From JASHVB01 sp035486135 (lineage in GTDB: Bacteria; Pseudomonadota; Alphaproteobacteria; Acetobacterales; Acetobacteraceae), in contig DATHNI010000015.1 of assembly GCA_035486135.1 (NCBI GenBank), positions 1-64,000 on the forward strand: DNA of 64,000 nucleotides, written 5' to 3'. Position numbers and translations under genes: made by a program. Below the pieces are notes generated by a model that did not search any database, was not told the origin of the DNA, and was given only the letters and a program-made list of their open reading frames with translations. How positions within the stretch are numbered: position 1 is the stretch's first letter; the number at the start of each line of letters is the position of its first letter. This document shows positions 1-8,171 of this stretch, in pieces.

Positions 1-107
1 ATCGGGACAGCGAGAACAACGCCCGGGCAAACTGCCAAAACCTTCACGCACAGCCCTAACCGCGCCCGCAGCCCCACACCCCCTGCCCCCCCCGCAACCC
101 CCAGCAC

Positions 108-1400
108 CTACCGCCCCAACGGCAGCGGCTGCTCCTCCAGCATGTCGCGCAGCACCACCGCGCGTGCCTCGTCCAGGTCCAGCCCATGCATCCCGATCAT
201 CGGTGCCGCATCGGCCAGCACCGCATCGACGTCCTGCATCAGCTTCAACCGCTTGAACAGGTCGGGCCGGGTCAGGCCCATGCTCTCGCCGACGAGTTCC
301 AGAAAATTCACCACCTCGAACGGCCAGTCGCGTTCGTGGCTGCACAGCTCGCGATGGCACGCGTGGTAGATGCCCGCCAGCGTCGTGACCCCCGCATCCG
401 CCGCCGCCTGCAACTGGGTGCGATGCACCTCGCGCTTGAACTCGGGCAGCGCGTTCAGCGTGTTGCACATGTAGCCGACGCGCGGCTGCGCCAGGTCGAC
501 GAACTCCAGGCCGGGGATCATGCGCAGGATCGCCTCGGCGGCTTGCGGCACGCCGGCGACGCCCGGGTGTTCGTGCAGGCCGACGCGCTTGGGCACCGGA
601 TGGCGCAGCAGAGGGCGCAGGTCGTCCAGCCTCTCCGCCAGGAAGCGCAGGAACGGCGTCAACGCCAGAGGGTCCGGCAAACCCGGCGTCACCACCTCGC
701 CGAGCTGCACCTGGCAGGTCGGGCACCAGGTCAGCACGCGGCCTCCCGCGCTGCCGAGCCGCTCCACGGTGCGGTAGGCGATGCGGCCGGACGTCGCCAG
801 GTCGCCGGCGCGGAATTGCAGCACGCCGCAGCAATGCGACGGCCCGCCCATGACGCGGTAGCGCAGCCCCATCGCGTCCATGATGTCGAAGCACAGCAGC
901 GCGATGTGCGGCGTCTTGAGCAGATTGCAGCCGGTGTAGAACACCACGTCGGGCGGCGAGGCGTCCGGCGCGTCGTCGTCCTCCGGCCGGAAGCGCGCCA
1001 GCAGCTCGGGCGGCAGTTGCAGGCGGGACAGCACGCGCACGCCGGTGGTCATGCCGGTGAAGCGGGCAAACCCGTCCTTGCGACGCCGCACGGCGTCGTT
1101 GCCGCGCTGCATGGCCAGTCGCGCCATGGTCAGCATGAAGCGCGGGTTCACCCCGTGCGGGCAGGCCGGGATGCAATGCCCGCTGCCGGAGCAAACCGAG
1201 GCCCAGCGCGCCGATGCATCCGGTGGGGTTTCCCCGCGCAGGATCGCCAGCACGCCGGCGGCGATGCCCGGCGCGTCGGCCGCGTCGAGGCCGGCGGGCC
1301 CGGGCATCGGACAGACCTCCACGCAGCGGCCGCAGGCGGTGCAGTTGTCGAGCACGTCCTGCGTGCGGCTCTGCAAGGCTGGCTCGAAACCTCCGTCCAT
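108..1400 (-). CDS. Fe-S protein with two CCG (heterodisulfide-reductase-type) domains
   Basis: A 430-residue protein of the HdrC/HdrB-like (GlcF/LutA-like) redox family, which usually passes electrons between flavoproteins and quinones or disulfides. The N-terminus has a complete 4Fe-4S motif (C20, C23, C26, C30). The second motif reads CSGSGHCIPACP and lacks one Cys of the usual four, so that cluster may be 3Fe-4S or altered. A first CCG domain follows (FYTGC..., then HCCG). A more degenerate second one ends in YHACHRELC. The ATG at 1400 was chosen because GGGGAGAGG precedes it; an upstream extension of the frame is low complexity and not family-like. It lies 16 bp downstream of the methyltransferase gene, so the two probably share a transcript. 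The substrate is unknown. Confidence 0.8.
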   Translation of the reverse strand: MDGGFEPALQSRTQDVLDNCTACGRCVEVCPMPGPAGLDAADAPGIAAGVLAILRGETPPDASARWASVCSGSGHCIPACPHGVNPRFMLTMARLAMQRGNDAVRRRKDGFARFTGMTTGVRVLSRLQLPPELLARFRPEDDDAPDASPPDVVFYTGCNLLKTPHIALLCFDIMDAMGLRYRVMGGPSHCCGVLQFRAGDLATSGRIAYRTVERLGSAGGRVLTWCPTCQVQLGEVVTPGLPDPLALTPFLRFLAERLDDLRPLLRHPVPKRVGLHEHPGVAGVPQAAEAILRMIPGLEFVDLAQPRVGYMCNTLNALPEFKREVHRTQLQAAADAGVTTLAGIYHACHRELCSHERDWPFEVVNFLELVGESMGLTRPDLFKRLKLMQDVDAVLADAAPMIGMHGLDLDEARAVVLRDMLEEQPLPLGR

Positions 1401-1416
1401 GGTCCTCTCCCCTTTC

Positions 1417-2058
1417 TCAGCGATTCCGCAGCACGGCCGGTTGCTCGGCGATGCCCGGCAAATGCGCGATGGTGGCAGGCAATGTCTCCGGCCAGATCCA
1501 CATCGCGTCCGGAAACAGCTCCCGCATCTGGCCGAGGTCGCAGTGGAACGGCGGGCCGCCGGCACGCGTGGACTGCGTGAACAGGATGAAAAGCCCGCCG
1601 CCCGGCCGAAGCCAGCGGTGCAGCCGCGCGGTGTAGGCCGGCCAGATGGCGGGCGGCAAGGCGCACAGGCAGGCCTGGTCGTATATCGCGTCGAACGGCG
1701 CGGGCGGGTCCCAGAGCAAGAGATCGGCCTGCGTCACCTGGGCTTTGACGTGCAGACGCTCCATCCGGGCGCGCTGGGTTGCTACGGCAGTGGGCGAGGC
1801 ATCGACCAGCGTGACGTCGAAACCGGCCTCGGCGAGGGCCACCGGCTCGGGACTGCGGCCGGCGCCGGGCACCAGGATGCGGCACGGCGCCAGCGTGCCG
1901 GATTCGCGCCAAGCGGTGAAGCTCGGGTTCAGGCCGGCGCGCTCCCAGCCGGCGGCGCCGTCGCGGTAGCGGCCCTCCCAGTCGATTGCCTGCGTGGGTG
2001 GCGCCTGAGTGGGTGCGGGCTGGGCGGATGGGGGCTGGGCGGATGGCGGATCGGTCAT
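1417..2058 (-). CDS. TPMT-family SAM-dependent methyltransferase
   Basis: 213 residues. The N-terminus carries a short Pro/Ala/Gln-rich tract, then WEGRYRDGAAGWERAGLNP, typical of the thiopurine S-methyltransferase fold. The SAM-binding motif I (ILVPGAGRS) and an acidic strand (VTLVDAS) follow. Bacterial relatives methylate thiopurines, selenium or tellurium compounds, or thiols, but the substrate cannot be told here. The ATG at 2058 has GGGAGG a few bases upstream. It is the first gene of a probable two-gene operon with the downstream Fe-S protein. Confidence 0.8.
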   Translation of the reverse strand: MTDPPSAQPPSAQPAPTQAPPTQAIDWEGRYRDGAAGWERAGLNPSFTAWRESGTLAPCRILVPGAGRSPEPVALAEAGFDVTLVDASPTAVATQRARMERLHVKAQVTQADLLLWDPPAPFDAIYDQACLCALPPAIWPAYTARLHRWLRPGGGLFILFTQSTRAGGPPFHCDLGQMRELFPDAMWIWPETLPATIAHLPGIAEQPAVLRNR

Positions 2059-2227
2059 CGGGAGCCTCCCTCGGTTCCGCCCCTGCGCTGTGGGGCGGGC
2101 GGTGGAGCGTAACATATCAGGCGGGCGATGGCCGGGCCGGGTCAAGTCCCATCAGGGGAAGGGCGGAAAGGGAGAAACGGTACCGGCCAAGCTTCCGCCA
2201 AGGCGATTGCCGACACCGCCCACCCGG

Positions 2228-2905
2228 TCAGCACGCCGCCATCCACGCCGCGATGGCATCGCAGATCCCGGCCAGCACCTGCGCATCCGTGCGCCCGGTT
2301 CGCGCGGGGACGTGGAACGAGTGGTCGGCGTCGGGAACCGCCGTCAGCGTCGCCCGGCCACCGAGTTCGGCGACAACCCGGGCGACGAGGTCGGGCTCGG
2401 CGAGAGCGTCGCGCGTGCCTTGCAGGAAGAGCATCGGGATCCGGACGCTCGCAAGGTGCTGCGCGCGATCGAGCGACGGCCGTTTCGCGGGATGCAGCGG
2501 GAAGCCGAGGAACACCAGCCCGCGAACGCCAGGCAGCGGTGCCTCGGCCTGCGCCTGCGAGGTCATGCGGCCGCCGAATGATTTCCCTCCGGCAAAGAGC
2601 GGGAGACCCGGCAGCCGTGTGGCAGCCTCGGCGACGGCCGCACGCACCGTCGCATGCGCAATCCCCGGCGCATCCGGCCGCCGCGACCCCTGCTCCATGT
2701 AAGGGAACTGGTAGCGCAGCGTGGCAACGCCGCGATCGGCAAGTTGCTCCGCGGTGGCGGTCATGAACGAATGCAACATGCCGGCCCCCGCGCCGTGCGC
2801 CAGGACATAGCATGCTCGAACCACCGCCGGGACAAGCAGCAGGCCGGAGACGGTTTTGCCGTTGGGCAGTGAGATGGTGATCTGGTGCGGCTGTGGGTTT
2901 GGCAT
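2228..2905 (-). CDS. alpha/beta hydrolase, KANL3/Tex30-like
   Basis: 225 residues with an alpha/beta-hydrolase layout. There is an oxyanion-type HGAGAGM near residue 38, a nucleophile elbow GGKSFGGRM, a late Asp in LFLQGTRDAL and a catalytic His in DADHSFHVP. This matches the dienelactone-hydrolase-like KANL3/Tex30 group of small serine hydrolases, whose substrates are mostly undefined. No strong Shine-Dalgarno precedes the ATG. It stands alone, about 170 bp upstream of the methyltransferase gene on the same strand. Confidence 0.8.
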   Translation of the reverse strand: MPNPQPHQITISLPNGKTVSGLLLVPAVVRACYVLAHGAGAGMLHSFMTATAEQLADRGVATLRYQFPYMEQGSRRPDAPGIAHATVRAAVAEAATRLPGLPLFAGGKSFGGRMTSQAQAEAPLPGVRGLVFLGFPLHPAKRPSLDRAQHLASVRIPMLFLQGTRDALAEPDLVARVVAELGGRATLTAVPDADHSFHVPARTGRTDAQVLAGICDAIAAWMAAC

Positions 2906-3364
2906 GCGGACAGACTAGCCCACCCGCCCTCGAGGTGAGGAATTGCGCGTTTTTTGAGTGAGGGTCAGTTCGTGTGTCTGCCATCGACGCCAACCAGTGG
3001 TGACCGGACCGCCTGGCCCGCACGGCCGGGCCAGAGCGGACGTTGCCGCGTAGCTTCAATCCGGATCCGTCCTATTGATCCCCTCGATAGGTGCTGCTCG
3101 CCCGGCCGCCTTGATCCATGTCAATGAAACCACGGCACTTGCGGGCAACAAGAGATCTAACTTTGGGGAGAGCCGAACCGGCAAGGCGATCGGACCGCCG
3201 GATTGAGCGCTGCGGCTCGCGTGCCTGACCGATCTTGCCGCCGTAGCCGCGCACTCTTGTCAGGACGTTCAACCAGACACAACGCGCCGGTTCCACGCCC
3301 GCTGGAACCTTGCTTCGGGCGCTCGCGCTACCCCAGACCACAATTGAAACAAACGGAGTTATAC
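2906..3364. other. gene-free intergenic region
   Basis: About 460 bp between a leftward hydrolase gene and the rightward arylsulfatase. I see no supported gene. It holds an FNR/FixK-like dyad at 3111-3124, listed separately. Confidence 0.6.
3111..3124. promoter_or_regulatory. candidate FNR/FixK-type binding site
   Basis: TTGATCCATGTCAA is a 5-4-5 dyad matching the TTGAT-N4-ATCAA consensus of FNR/FixK regulators, with one half-site as TTGAC. It lies about 240 bp upstream of the arylsulfatase start. A similar site at 7020-7033 shares the CATGTCAATG core. Inferred from pattern only. Confidence 0.4.
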
Positions 3365-4855
3365 ATGGCAACGAAGAAACCCAACATACTGATACTGTGG
3401 GGAGATGACGTCGGTTGGTGGAACATCAGTTACAACAGCCGTGGACAAATGGGCTACCGGACGCCGAACATCGACCGAGTAGCCAACGAAGGCGTGGCCT
3501 TCACCGACTACTATGCGCAACAGAGTTGCACGGCCGGACGTGCTGCCTTCATCACGGGCCAGAACCCGATCCGCACCGGTCTGACGAAGGTCGGTACGCC
3601 GGGTGCGGATATCGGTTTGTCGGCGGAAGACCCGACCATTGCGGAACTGCTGAAGCCGTTGGGGTACGCAACGGGCCAGTTCGGCAAGAACCATCTCGGC
3701 GACAAGGACGAGTTCCTTCCGACGATGCACGGGTTCGACGAGTTCTACGGCAACCTGTATCACCTGAACGCTGAAGAAGAGCCGGAAGACGCCGACTATC
3801 CCAAGGATCCGGCGTTCAAGAAGCGCTTTGGGCCCCGCGGTGTGCTGCATTGTTGGTCGGACGGCAAGGGTGGACAGAAGATCGAGGACACCGGCCCGCT
3901 CAACAAGAAGCGCATGGAAACCATCGATGACGAGGTCACCGACCTGGCGCTTGGCTTCATCGACAAGCAACACAAGGACGGGAAGCCCTTCTTCCTGTGG
4001 TACAACACCACCGCCATGCATTTTCGGACCCATTGCGCCGAGAAGCACAAGGGCAAAAGCGGTCAGGGGGACTACAATGACGTGATGGTTGCCCACGACG
4101 AGAACATCGGCCGGATGCTGAACAAGCTCGACGAACTGGGCATCGCCGAAGACACCATCGTCATGTACTCGACCGACAATGGCCCGCACTACAACAGTTG
4201 GCCGGATGCCGGGATCACCCCGTACCGCGCCGAGAAGAACACCAACTGGGAAGGCGGCTGGCGCGTGCCGGCGTTCGTGCGCTGGCCCGGGAAGTTCAAG
4301 GCGGGCACGGTGCTCAACGGCATCGTCACTCACCAGGATTGGATGGCGACGTTCCTGGCCGCTGCGGGAGAGCCCGAGATCAAGGAGAAGCTTCTCAAAG
4401 GGCACCAGGTCGGCGCCAAGACCTTCAAGGTCCATGTCGATGGCTTCAACCTGCTACCGTATCTGACGGGCGAAGTGAAGGAAAGCCCGCGCGAGAGTTT
4501 CATCTACATCAGCGATGATGGAGACGTCCTGGCGATCCGGATGAAGGACTGGAAGCTGGTCCTGGCGGAGCAGCGAGCAACGCGGATGCAATGCTGGGCG
4601 GAGCCGTTCGTGAAACTCCGCCTCCCTAAGATGTTCAATCTGCGCCGTGATCCGTTCGAGCGGGCCGACGACAATTCGAATACCTACTGGGATTGGCTGA
4701 TCACCCACGCCTACCTGATCTACGCGATGCAGGCGGTCGTCGCGCAACAGATTCCAGGGTTCGTAGCATTTCCGCCTCGGCAGAAAGCAGCTTCGTTCAA
4801 TCTGGACGCAGTGATGGAGCACCTGCAGGAGGCCTCTGGCGGCGCCAACCACTGA
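3365..4855 (+). CDS. arylsulfatase (type I sulfatase family)
   Basis: 496 residues. The N-terminus has the paired metal-binding aspartates (WGDDVG, D14 and D15). The sulfatase signature is C55-T-A-G-R59, a variant of C-x-P/A-x-R in which the Cys is converted to formylglycine by a separate maturase not present here. Further family marks are FGKNHLGD and the late metal motif STDNGPHYNSWPDAG. No signal peptide is visible, so a cytoplasmic location is likely unless a start was missed. The ATG at 3365 follows GGAG. It hydrolyses sulfate esters; the true substrate is unknown. It is followed by an 11-bp perfect hairpin. Confidence 0.9.
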   Translation: MATKKPNILILWGDDVGWWNISYNSRGQMGYRTPNIDRVANEGVAFTDYYAQQSCTAGRAAFITGQNPIRTGLTKVGTPGADIGLSAEDPTIAELLKPLGYATGQFGKNHLGDKDEFLPTMHGFDEFYGNLYHLNAEEEPEDADYPKDPAFKKRFGPRGVLHCWSDGKGGQKIEDTGPLNKKRMETIDDEVTDLALGFIDKQHKDGKPFFLWYNTTAMHFRTHCAEKHKGKSGQGDYNDVMVAHDENIGRMLNKLDELGIAEDTIVMYSTDNGPHYNSWPDAGITPYRAEKNTNWEGGWRVPAFVRWPGKFKAGTVLNGIVTHQDWMATFLAAAGEPEIKEKLLKGHQVGAKTFKVHVDGFNLLPYLTGEVKESPRESFIYISDDGDVLAIRMKDWKLVLAEQRATRMQCWAEPFVKLRLPKMFNLRRDPFERADDNSNTYWDWLITHAYLIYAMQAVVAQQIPGFVAFPPRQKAASFNLDAVMEHLQEASGGANH

Positions 4856-4898
4856 CCTGCCGCCTCGGCATCGATTGAGGCGACGAAAGGGTGAGTGC

Positions 4899-4933
4899 GC
4901 ACCCCGCGGGCAGCTTATGGCGCCGCGGGGTGC
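4899..4933 (+). terminator. hairpin downstream of the arylsulfatase gene
   Basis: Perfect 11-bp arms (GCACCCCGCGG at 4899-4909 and its complement at 4923-4933) around a 13-nt loop, 44 bp after the sulfatase stop. There is no T tract, so it may be an imperfect terminator or an mRNA-stabilising structure. Confidence 0.45.
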
Positions 4934-5061
4934 AAGCCTGATGCGCTGATGTCGCGGATACGACCCTTGTCGTGCCGCGCAACATCGGTGCTCGCACAAG
5001 TAGGCTGTGAGCAGCAACGCGGTGGGCGTCGAGACCATCGGACTATCGGGAGTACTCGGCT

Positions 5062-5328
5062 ATGAAAGCGTCAAATGGAGTAACCGCCGCGGCAGCGAAG
5101 AAGATAGAACGGCTGCATGAAGGACTGATTTCGACCTCCCGGATCATTCTCCTGGGACTCGGCATGGACGTGATCTATCAGGTTATCGAGCTCAAAGCTT
5201 TCTTTCCGGGCGAGGCGGTGATCGTCGCATTGTTGCTTGCCTTAATCCCGTATCTGCTGCTGCGCGGGCCCATCGCGCGAATTGCGCGCTGGTGGTTAGG
5301 CGATGTCCCCGCGGACCAGATCCGATGA
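5062..5328 (+). CDS. small two-helix membrane protein
   Basis: 88 residues with two hydrophobic segments (about residues 27-45 and 50-70), ending in a short basic/acidic tail. GGGAG sits nine bases before the ATG. The spacing resembles PsiE/DUF-type stress-associated membrane proteins, but I cannot assign a family with confidence. It overlaps the start of a 39-codon reading frame and sits next to a DUF1622 gene, which suggests a small membrane-protein operon. Confidence 0.6.
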   Translation: MKASNGVTAAAAKKIERLHEGLISTSRIILLGLGMDVIYQVIELKAFFPGEAVIVALLLALIPYLLLRGPIARIARWWLGDVPADQIR

Positions 5329-5422
5329 GGAGGTACCGTGCAAGCGCCCCGGATGCGGTTCATTGGGCTGGCCCTACCAAATGGGCGACCTATGGTGCGT
5401 TGATGCTGCAACGGCCGAGTGA
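5303..5422 (+). CDS. small Cys-containing protein (39 aa)
   Basis: This ORF begins with ATG inside the end of the preceding gene and stops immediately before the next one. It encodes a 39-residue protein with Cys at positions 13, 18 and 32 in the context CKRPGCGSLGWPY...LWC, which looks like a small zinc-ribbon or metal-binding knuckle. No ideal Shine-Dalgarno precedes its ATG, so expression by translational coupling is likely. An alternative reading of the gap is a 21-codon GTG frame at 5338 with a good AGGAGG. Assignment is by reading pattern only. Confidence 0.4.
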   Translation: MSPRTRSDEEVPCKRPGCGSLGWPYQMGDLWCVDAATAE

Positions 5423-5431
5423 GTGATTGCC

Positions 5432-5770
5432 ATGGAAGCGTGGCTAACGGTCATCACGAGAATTGTGATCGTCATCTTCAACGCGATGGCCCTGGTGGTC
5501 ATAACGTATGGGACGTTCGAGGCCTTTCTGAAGGGCCTCCGCGTCATGATACGCCCGTCAACTCAGGATCCGCAGTTTCACCGCGTCTGGCTACGTTATG
5601 CGCGCTGGCTGGTTGCCAGCCTGACCTTTCAGCTTGCCGCCGACATCATCGAGACCACGATCGCTCCGGGCTGGGAAGATATTGGGCGGCTGGCCGCGAT
5701 TGCCGCCATCCGCACGTTCCTCAACTTCTTCCTCGAACGGGACCTGGCCGAAGTGAATGAGCGAAAATGA
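5432..5770 (+). CDS. DUF1622 family inner-membrane protein
   Basis: 112 residues. Two or three hydrophobic helices are followed by the family's typical stretch with ADIIETTIAPGWEDIGRLAA and IRTFLNFFLERDL. The function of DUF1622 is unknown. The ATG at 5432 has GAGTGAG at eight bases; a GTG at 5423 in the same frame would add three residues. It appears co-transcribed with the small membrane protein upstream. Confidence 0.8.
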   Translation: MEAWLTVITRIVIVIFNAMALVVITYGTFEAFLKGLRVMIRPSTQDPQFHRVWLRYARWLVASLTFQLAADIIETTIAPGWEDIGRLAAIAAIRTFLNFFLERDLAEVNERK

Positions 5771-5837
5771 TCGGTACGACGCGGTGAATGGGACGACAAG
5801 CGCGGGAACAACTCGTTGCCGAGCGCCAATAAGGTGT

Positions 5838-6420
5838 TCATTGCGCGAGCAGCATTTTGACTAGACTCTCCGCTAGCGTGTCGATTGGGAATGCGAACAG
5901 GACCAACGGCAGCATCGGAAGCAGCGCCGGTATTGCCAAAGCCATCAAAATCCGCCGGCTGATCGGAGCAATGCGCATATTGCGCACGACGCTGACGCTG
6001 TTAGACAAGTCGGCCAGGGATTGAATATCGGATGAGCCTAACAGATCAGGCTCACGAGCACCATCGACGCTCACCCACTTCGGTTCGAATTCGCTCACAT
6101 ATCGGGCGGCCACCGCCCCGTAATCCGCCAGGCCTTGCGAGCGGCAATCCTTGAGTTTGAGGGTGAAGATCAGCAAGGTCCCAAGAACAACGCAGCGTAC
6201 AGGATGAGAAGTACGAGAAGCTCCGGATATACCGCCTTGAGCGGTTACCCATCCCATCCATAACGAACAACGCCAGTTGGACCGCCCAAAGAAACCCGCC
6301 GAGCGCGATCCCGATGGCGATCGTGTTGGTTCCACCGCGTACCAGGCCCAGACGGCATCCCAGCCGGTAAACTGGCCCCCCTATGACCGAGAAACCCTCG
6401 AACTCTGTACGACAGGACAT
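5838..6420 (-). pseudogene. remnant of a larger polytopic membrane protein
   Basis: The 5' part, from ATG at 6420, reads MSCRTEFEGFSVIGGPVYRL followed by one transmembrane helix. The 3' part lies in another frame and reads LKDCRSQGLADYGAVAARYV and onward through SSDIQSLADLSNSVSVVRNM to a hydrophobic C-terminus. From memory these are the two ends of one alphaproteobacterial membrane-protein family of roughly 300 or more residues. The middle, with most membrane helices, is missing, and the two ends are out of frame. I read it as an internal deletion plus frameshift. The original function is unknown. Confidence 0.55.
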
Positions 6421-6457
6421 GATTTTTAGCCTTACCGTCAGCCAGGTAGTCGCGGCA

Positions 6458-6865
6458 TCAAAAGATTCTGGCGATGATGCCAACAAACAATGCTACTCCG
6501 CCTACGGACATAAATAGAGCCATGAGCAAAGGCGGTCGCGCAAGCGGGAATCTCCCGCGCGCGGCAAGCTCGTGAAGACACATCACATACTGGGTCGTCC
6601 CCATTAATATTGCCAAAGTGCCCGTCCCCGTCAGAAACAGGCCGACGACCCGCGGTGTGTTGATATTTGCACCCGGCAAGACTCGTCCCGCCTCCTCGAA
6701 TGCCTGGAGCACCTTGTAGATCGTGAAGCCGAAACTGAACAAGGAGAGTGCAGTACGGATCCAGGCCATCATCGTGCGGTCTGCGGCCATGCGGGTGCGC
6801 GTTGCCGCGAGGCTCATCGCGGTGTGCGTCGATCGCGTTGGCGAATCCGAATGAGTCGTTGCCAA
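6458..6865 (-). CDS. DUF202 (YidH-like) inner-membrane protein
   Basis: 135 residues. An N-terminal Thr/Ser-rich leader precedes the family signature RTMMAWIRTALSLFSFGFTI. Two further membrane helices follow (about residues 73-90 and 112-132). Function is unknown. It lies upstream of the decayed membrane gene on the same strand. An FNR-like dyad is centred about 160 bp upstream of its start. Confidence 0.8.
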   Translation of the reverse strand: MATTHSDSPTRSTHTAMSLAATRTRMAADRTMMAWIRTALSLFSFGFTIYKVLQAFEEAGRVLPGANINTPRVVGLFLTGTGTLAILMGTTQYVMCLHELAARGRFPLARPPLLMALFMSVGGVALFVGIIARIF

Positions 6866-7345
6866 TTCGGCCTCCCTACAGGACTATGGTCTCTGGCAAA
6901 CGGCGATATTGGTGTGCCGCGTTCAACATCGCACCGCTACAGGGCTTTCGTCGTTGCCGGCTCAACGCCCCATGTTCGCCTCGGCGGGGCCGGAGTGCAC
7001 TCCGGCCTTCGGCGTCGCATTGACACATGTCAATGGGGCAGATTGCGTGGAACCGGCGGAGAATGACGACCACAGAGTTGGCTCGTGGAGAATGACCACT
7101 TTCCACCCATTGCACACATTCAAATCGGCCTCCGTAGCCGCCGGTGCGACCGGCCAATGCGGAGGCTTAGTTGACGCGAAATCTCCGAAATTGCCGTAAG
7201 GCATGTGCAGGACGAGCCGGCCTCCCGCGTCGCCCGGTCGACGAGCCAGCGCGGGATCGTGAATGAGGGCCGGAGCCTGACCCTGGCATTTGGCTCGGGA
7301 GATCGGCGCGACGGCTGCGCTCGCCGCGCGAAGGCAGCGCGCCGC
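6866..7345. other. gene-free intergenic region with palindromes
   Basis: 480 bp with no convincing gene. It contains a 20-bp perfect palindrome at 6988-7007 (GGCCGGAGTG then CACTCCGGCC) and the FNR-like dyad at 7020-7033. Confidence 0.6.
7020..7033. promoter_or_regulatory. candidate FNR/FixK-type binding site
   Basis: TTGACACATGTCAA has perfect TTGAC/GTCAA half-sites with a 4-bp spacer, extended to CATTGACA-CA-TGTCAATG. It lies upstream of the DUF202 gene (leftward) and downstream of yebC, so it most likely serves the former. Confidence 0.45.
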
Positions 7346-8095
7346 CTACGCCGACAGCCGCGCCATCACCTCCTCCGGAATGTCGAAGTTGGCGTACACG
7401 TTCTGCACGTCGTCGCTATCCTCCAACGCCTCGAGCAACTTCAGCACGGTCGCCGCGCGGTCCTCGTCCAGCGTCACGCTGGTGCTCGGCCGCCATTCCA
7501 CCTTGGCACTCTCCGGCGGACCGAACCGCGCCTCCAGCGCATCCCGCACGGCGAAGAAGTCATCCGGCGCGCAGGTCACCTCGTGCCCCGTCGCGTCACT
7601 CTCCACGTTGTCCGCGCCGGCCTCGATCGCCGCCTCCAGCATGTCGTCGGCCGATCCCGCGGACGCCGGGAACTCCACCACCCCCAGGCGCGCGAACAGG
7701 AAGCTGACCGAGTTGGTCTCGCCCAGCGCCCCGCCATGCTTGGCGAAGGCCGACCGGACATCGGACGCGGTGCGGTTGCGGTTGTCGGTCAGCGCCTCGA
7801 CGATCACCGCGACGCCGGACGGGCCGTAGCCCTCGTACCGCACCTCGGCGTAGTCGGCGCCGCCGGCCCCGCCCGACGCCTTCTTGATCGCGCGATCCAC
7901 GGTGTCCTTCGGCATGTTGGCCTCGCGCGCCGCCGCCACCGCGGCCCGCAGGCGCGGGTTGGCGGCCGGGTCGGGCAGGCCCTGCCCTGCGGCGACGGTG
8001 ATCTCGCGGATCAGCCGGGCAAACAGCCGGCCGCGCCGGGCGTCCTGCGCACCCTTGCGGTGCATGATGTTCTTGAACTGTGAATGTCCTGCCAT
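7346..8095 (-). CDS. yebC: YebC/PmpR family protein (translation or transcription regulator)
   Basis: 249 residues, the usual length. It begins MAGHSQFKNIMHRKGAQDA and contains NMPKDTVDRAIKKASG, YEGYGPSGVAVIVEALTDN and the C-terminal domain ending NFDIPEEV. Members act as DNA-binding regulators, and some (TACO1/YebC) relieve ribosome stalling on proline stretches. The ATG at 8095 is the conserved start; the frame is open upstream but not family-like. It is divergent from the glucoamylase-like gene with a 76-bp shared promoter region. ruvC, often next to yebC, is not here. Confidence 0.93.
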   Translation of the reverse strand: MAGHSQFKNIMHRKGAQDARRGRLFARLIREITVAAGQGLPDPAANPRLRAAVAAAREANMPKDTVDRAIKKASGGAGGADYAEVRYEGYGPSGVAVIVEALTDNRNRTASDVRSAFAKHGGALGETNSVSFLFARLGVVEFPASAGSADDMLEAAIEAGADNVESDATGHEVTCAPDDFFAVRDALEARFGPPESAKVEWRPSTSVTLDEDRAATVLKLLEALEDSDDVQNVYANFDIPEEVMARLSA

Positions 8096-8171
8096 TTTCT
8101 CTGCGGTCGGTTGTCGTGGTCGCTGGGCGGTAGATATAGCGTTCCGGCAGGCAACGCACAGGAGGCGCAGA

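Noticed and set aside
186..2112. Long plus-strand open frames opposite the Fe-S protein and methyltransferase genes
   Set aside because: No domains and no ribosome-binding sites; the minus-strand genes have clear motifs and Shine-Dalgarno sequences.
5338..5403. A 21-codon GTG frame with AGGAGG between two membrane genes
   Set aside because: The Shine-Dalgarno is good, but the peptide shows no pattern; the overlapping 39-codon frame has a more protein-like composition. Kept only as an alternative.
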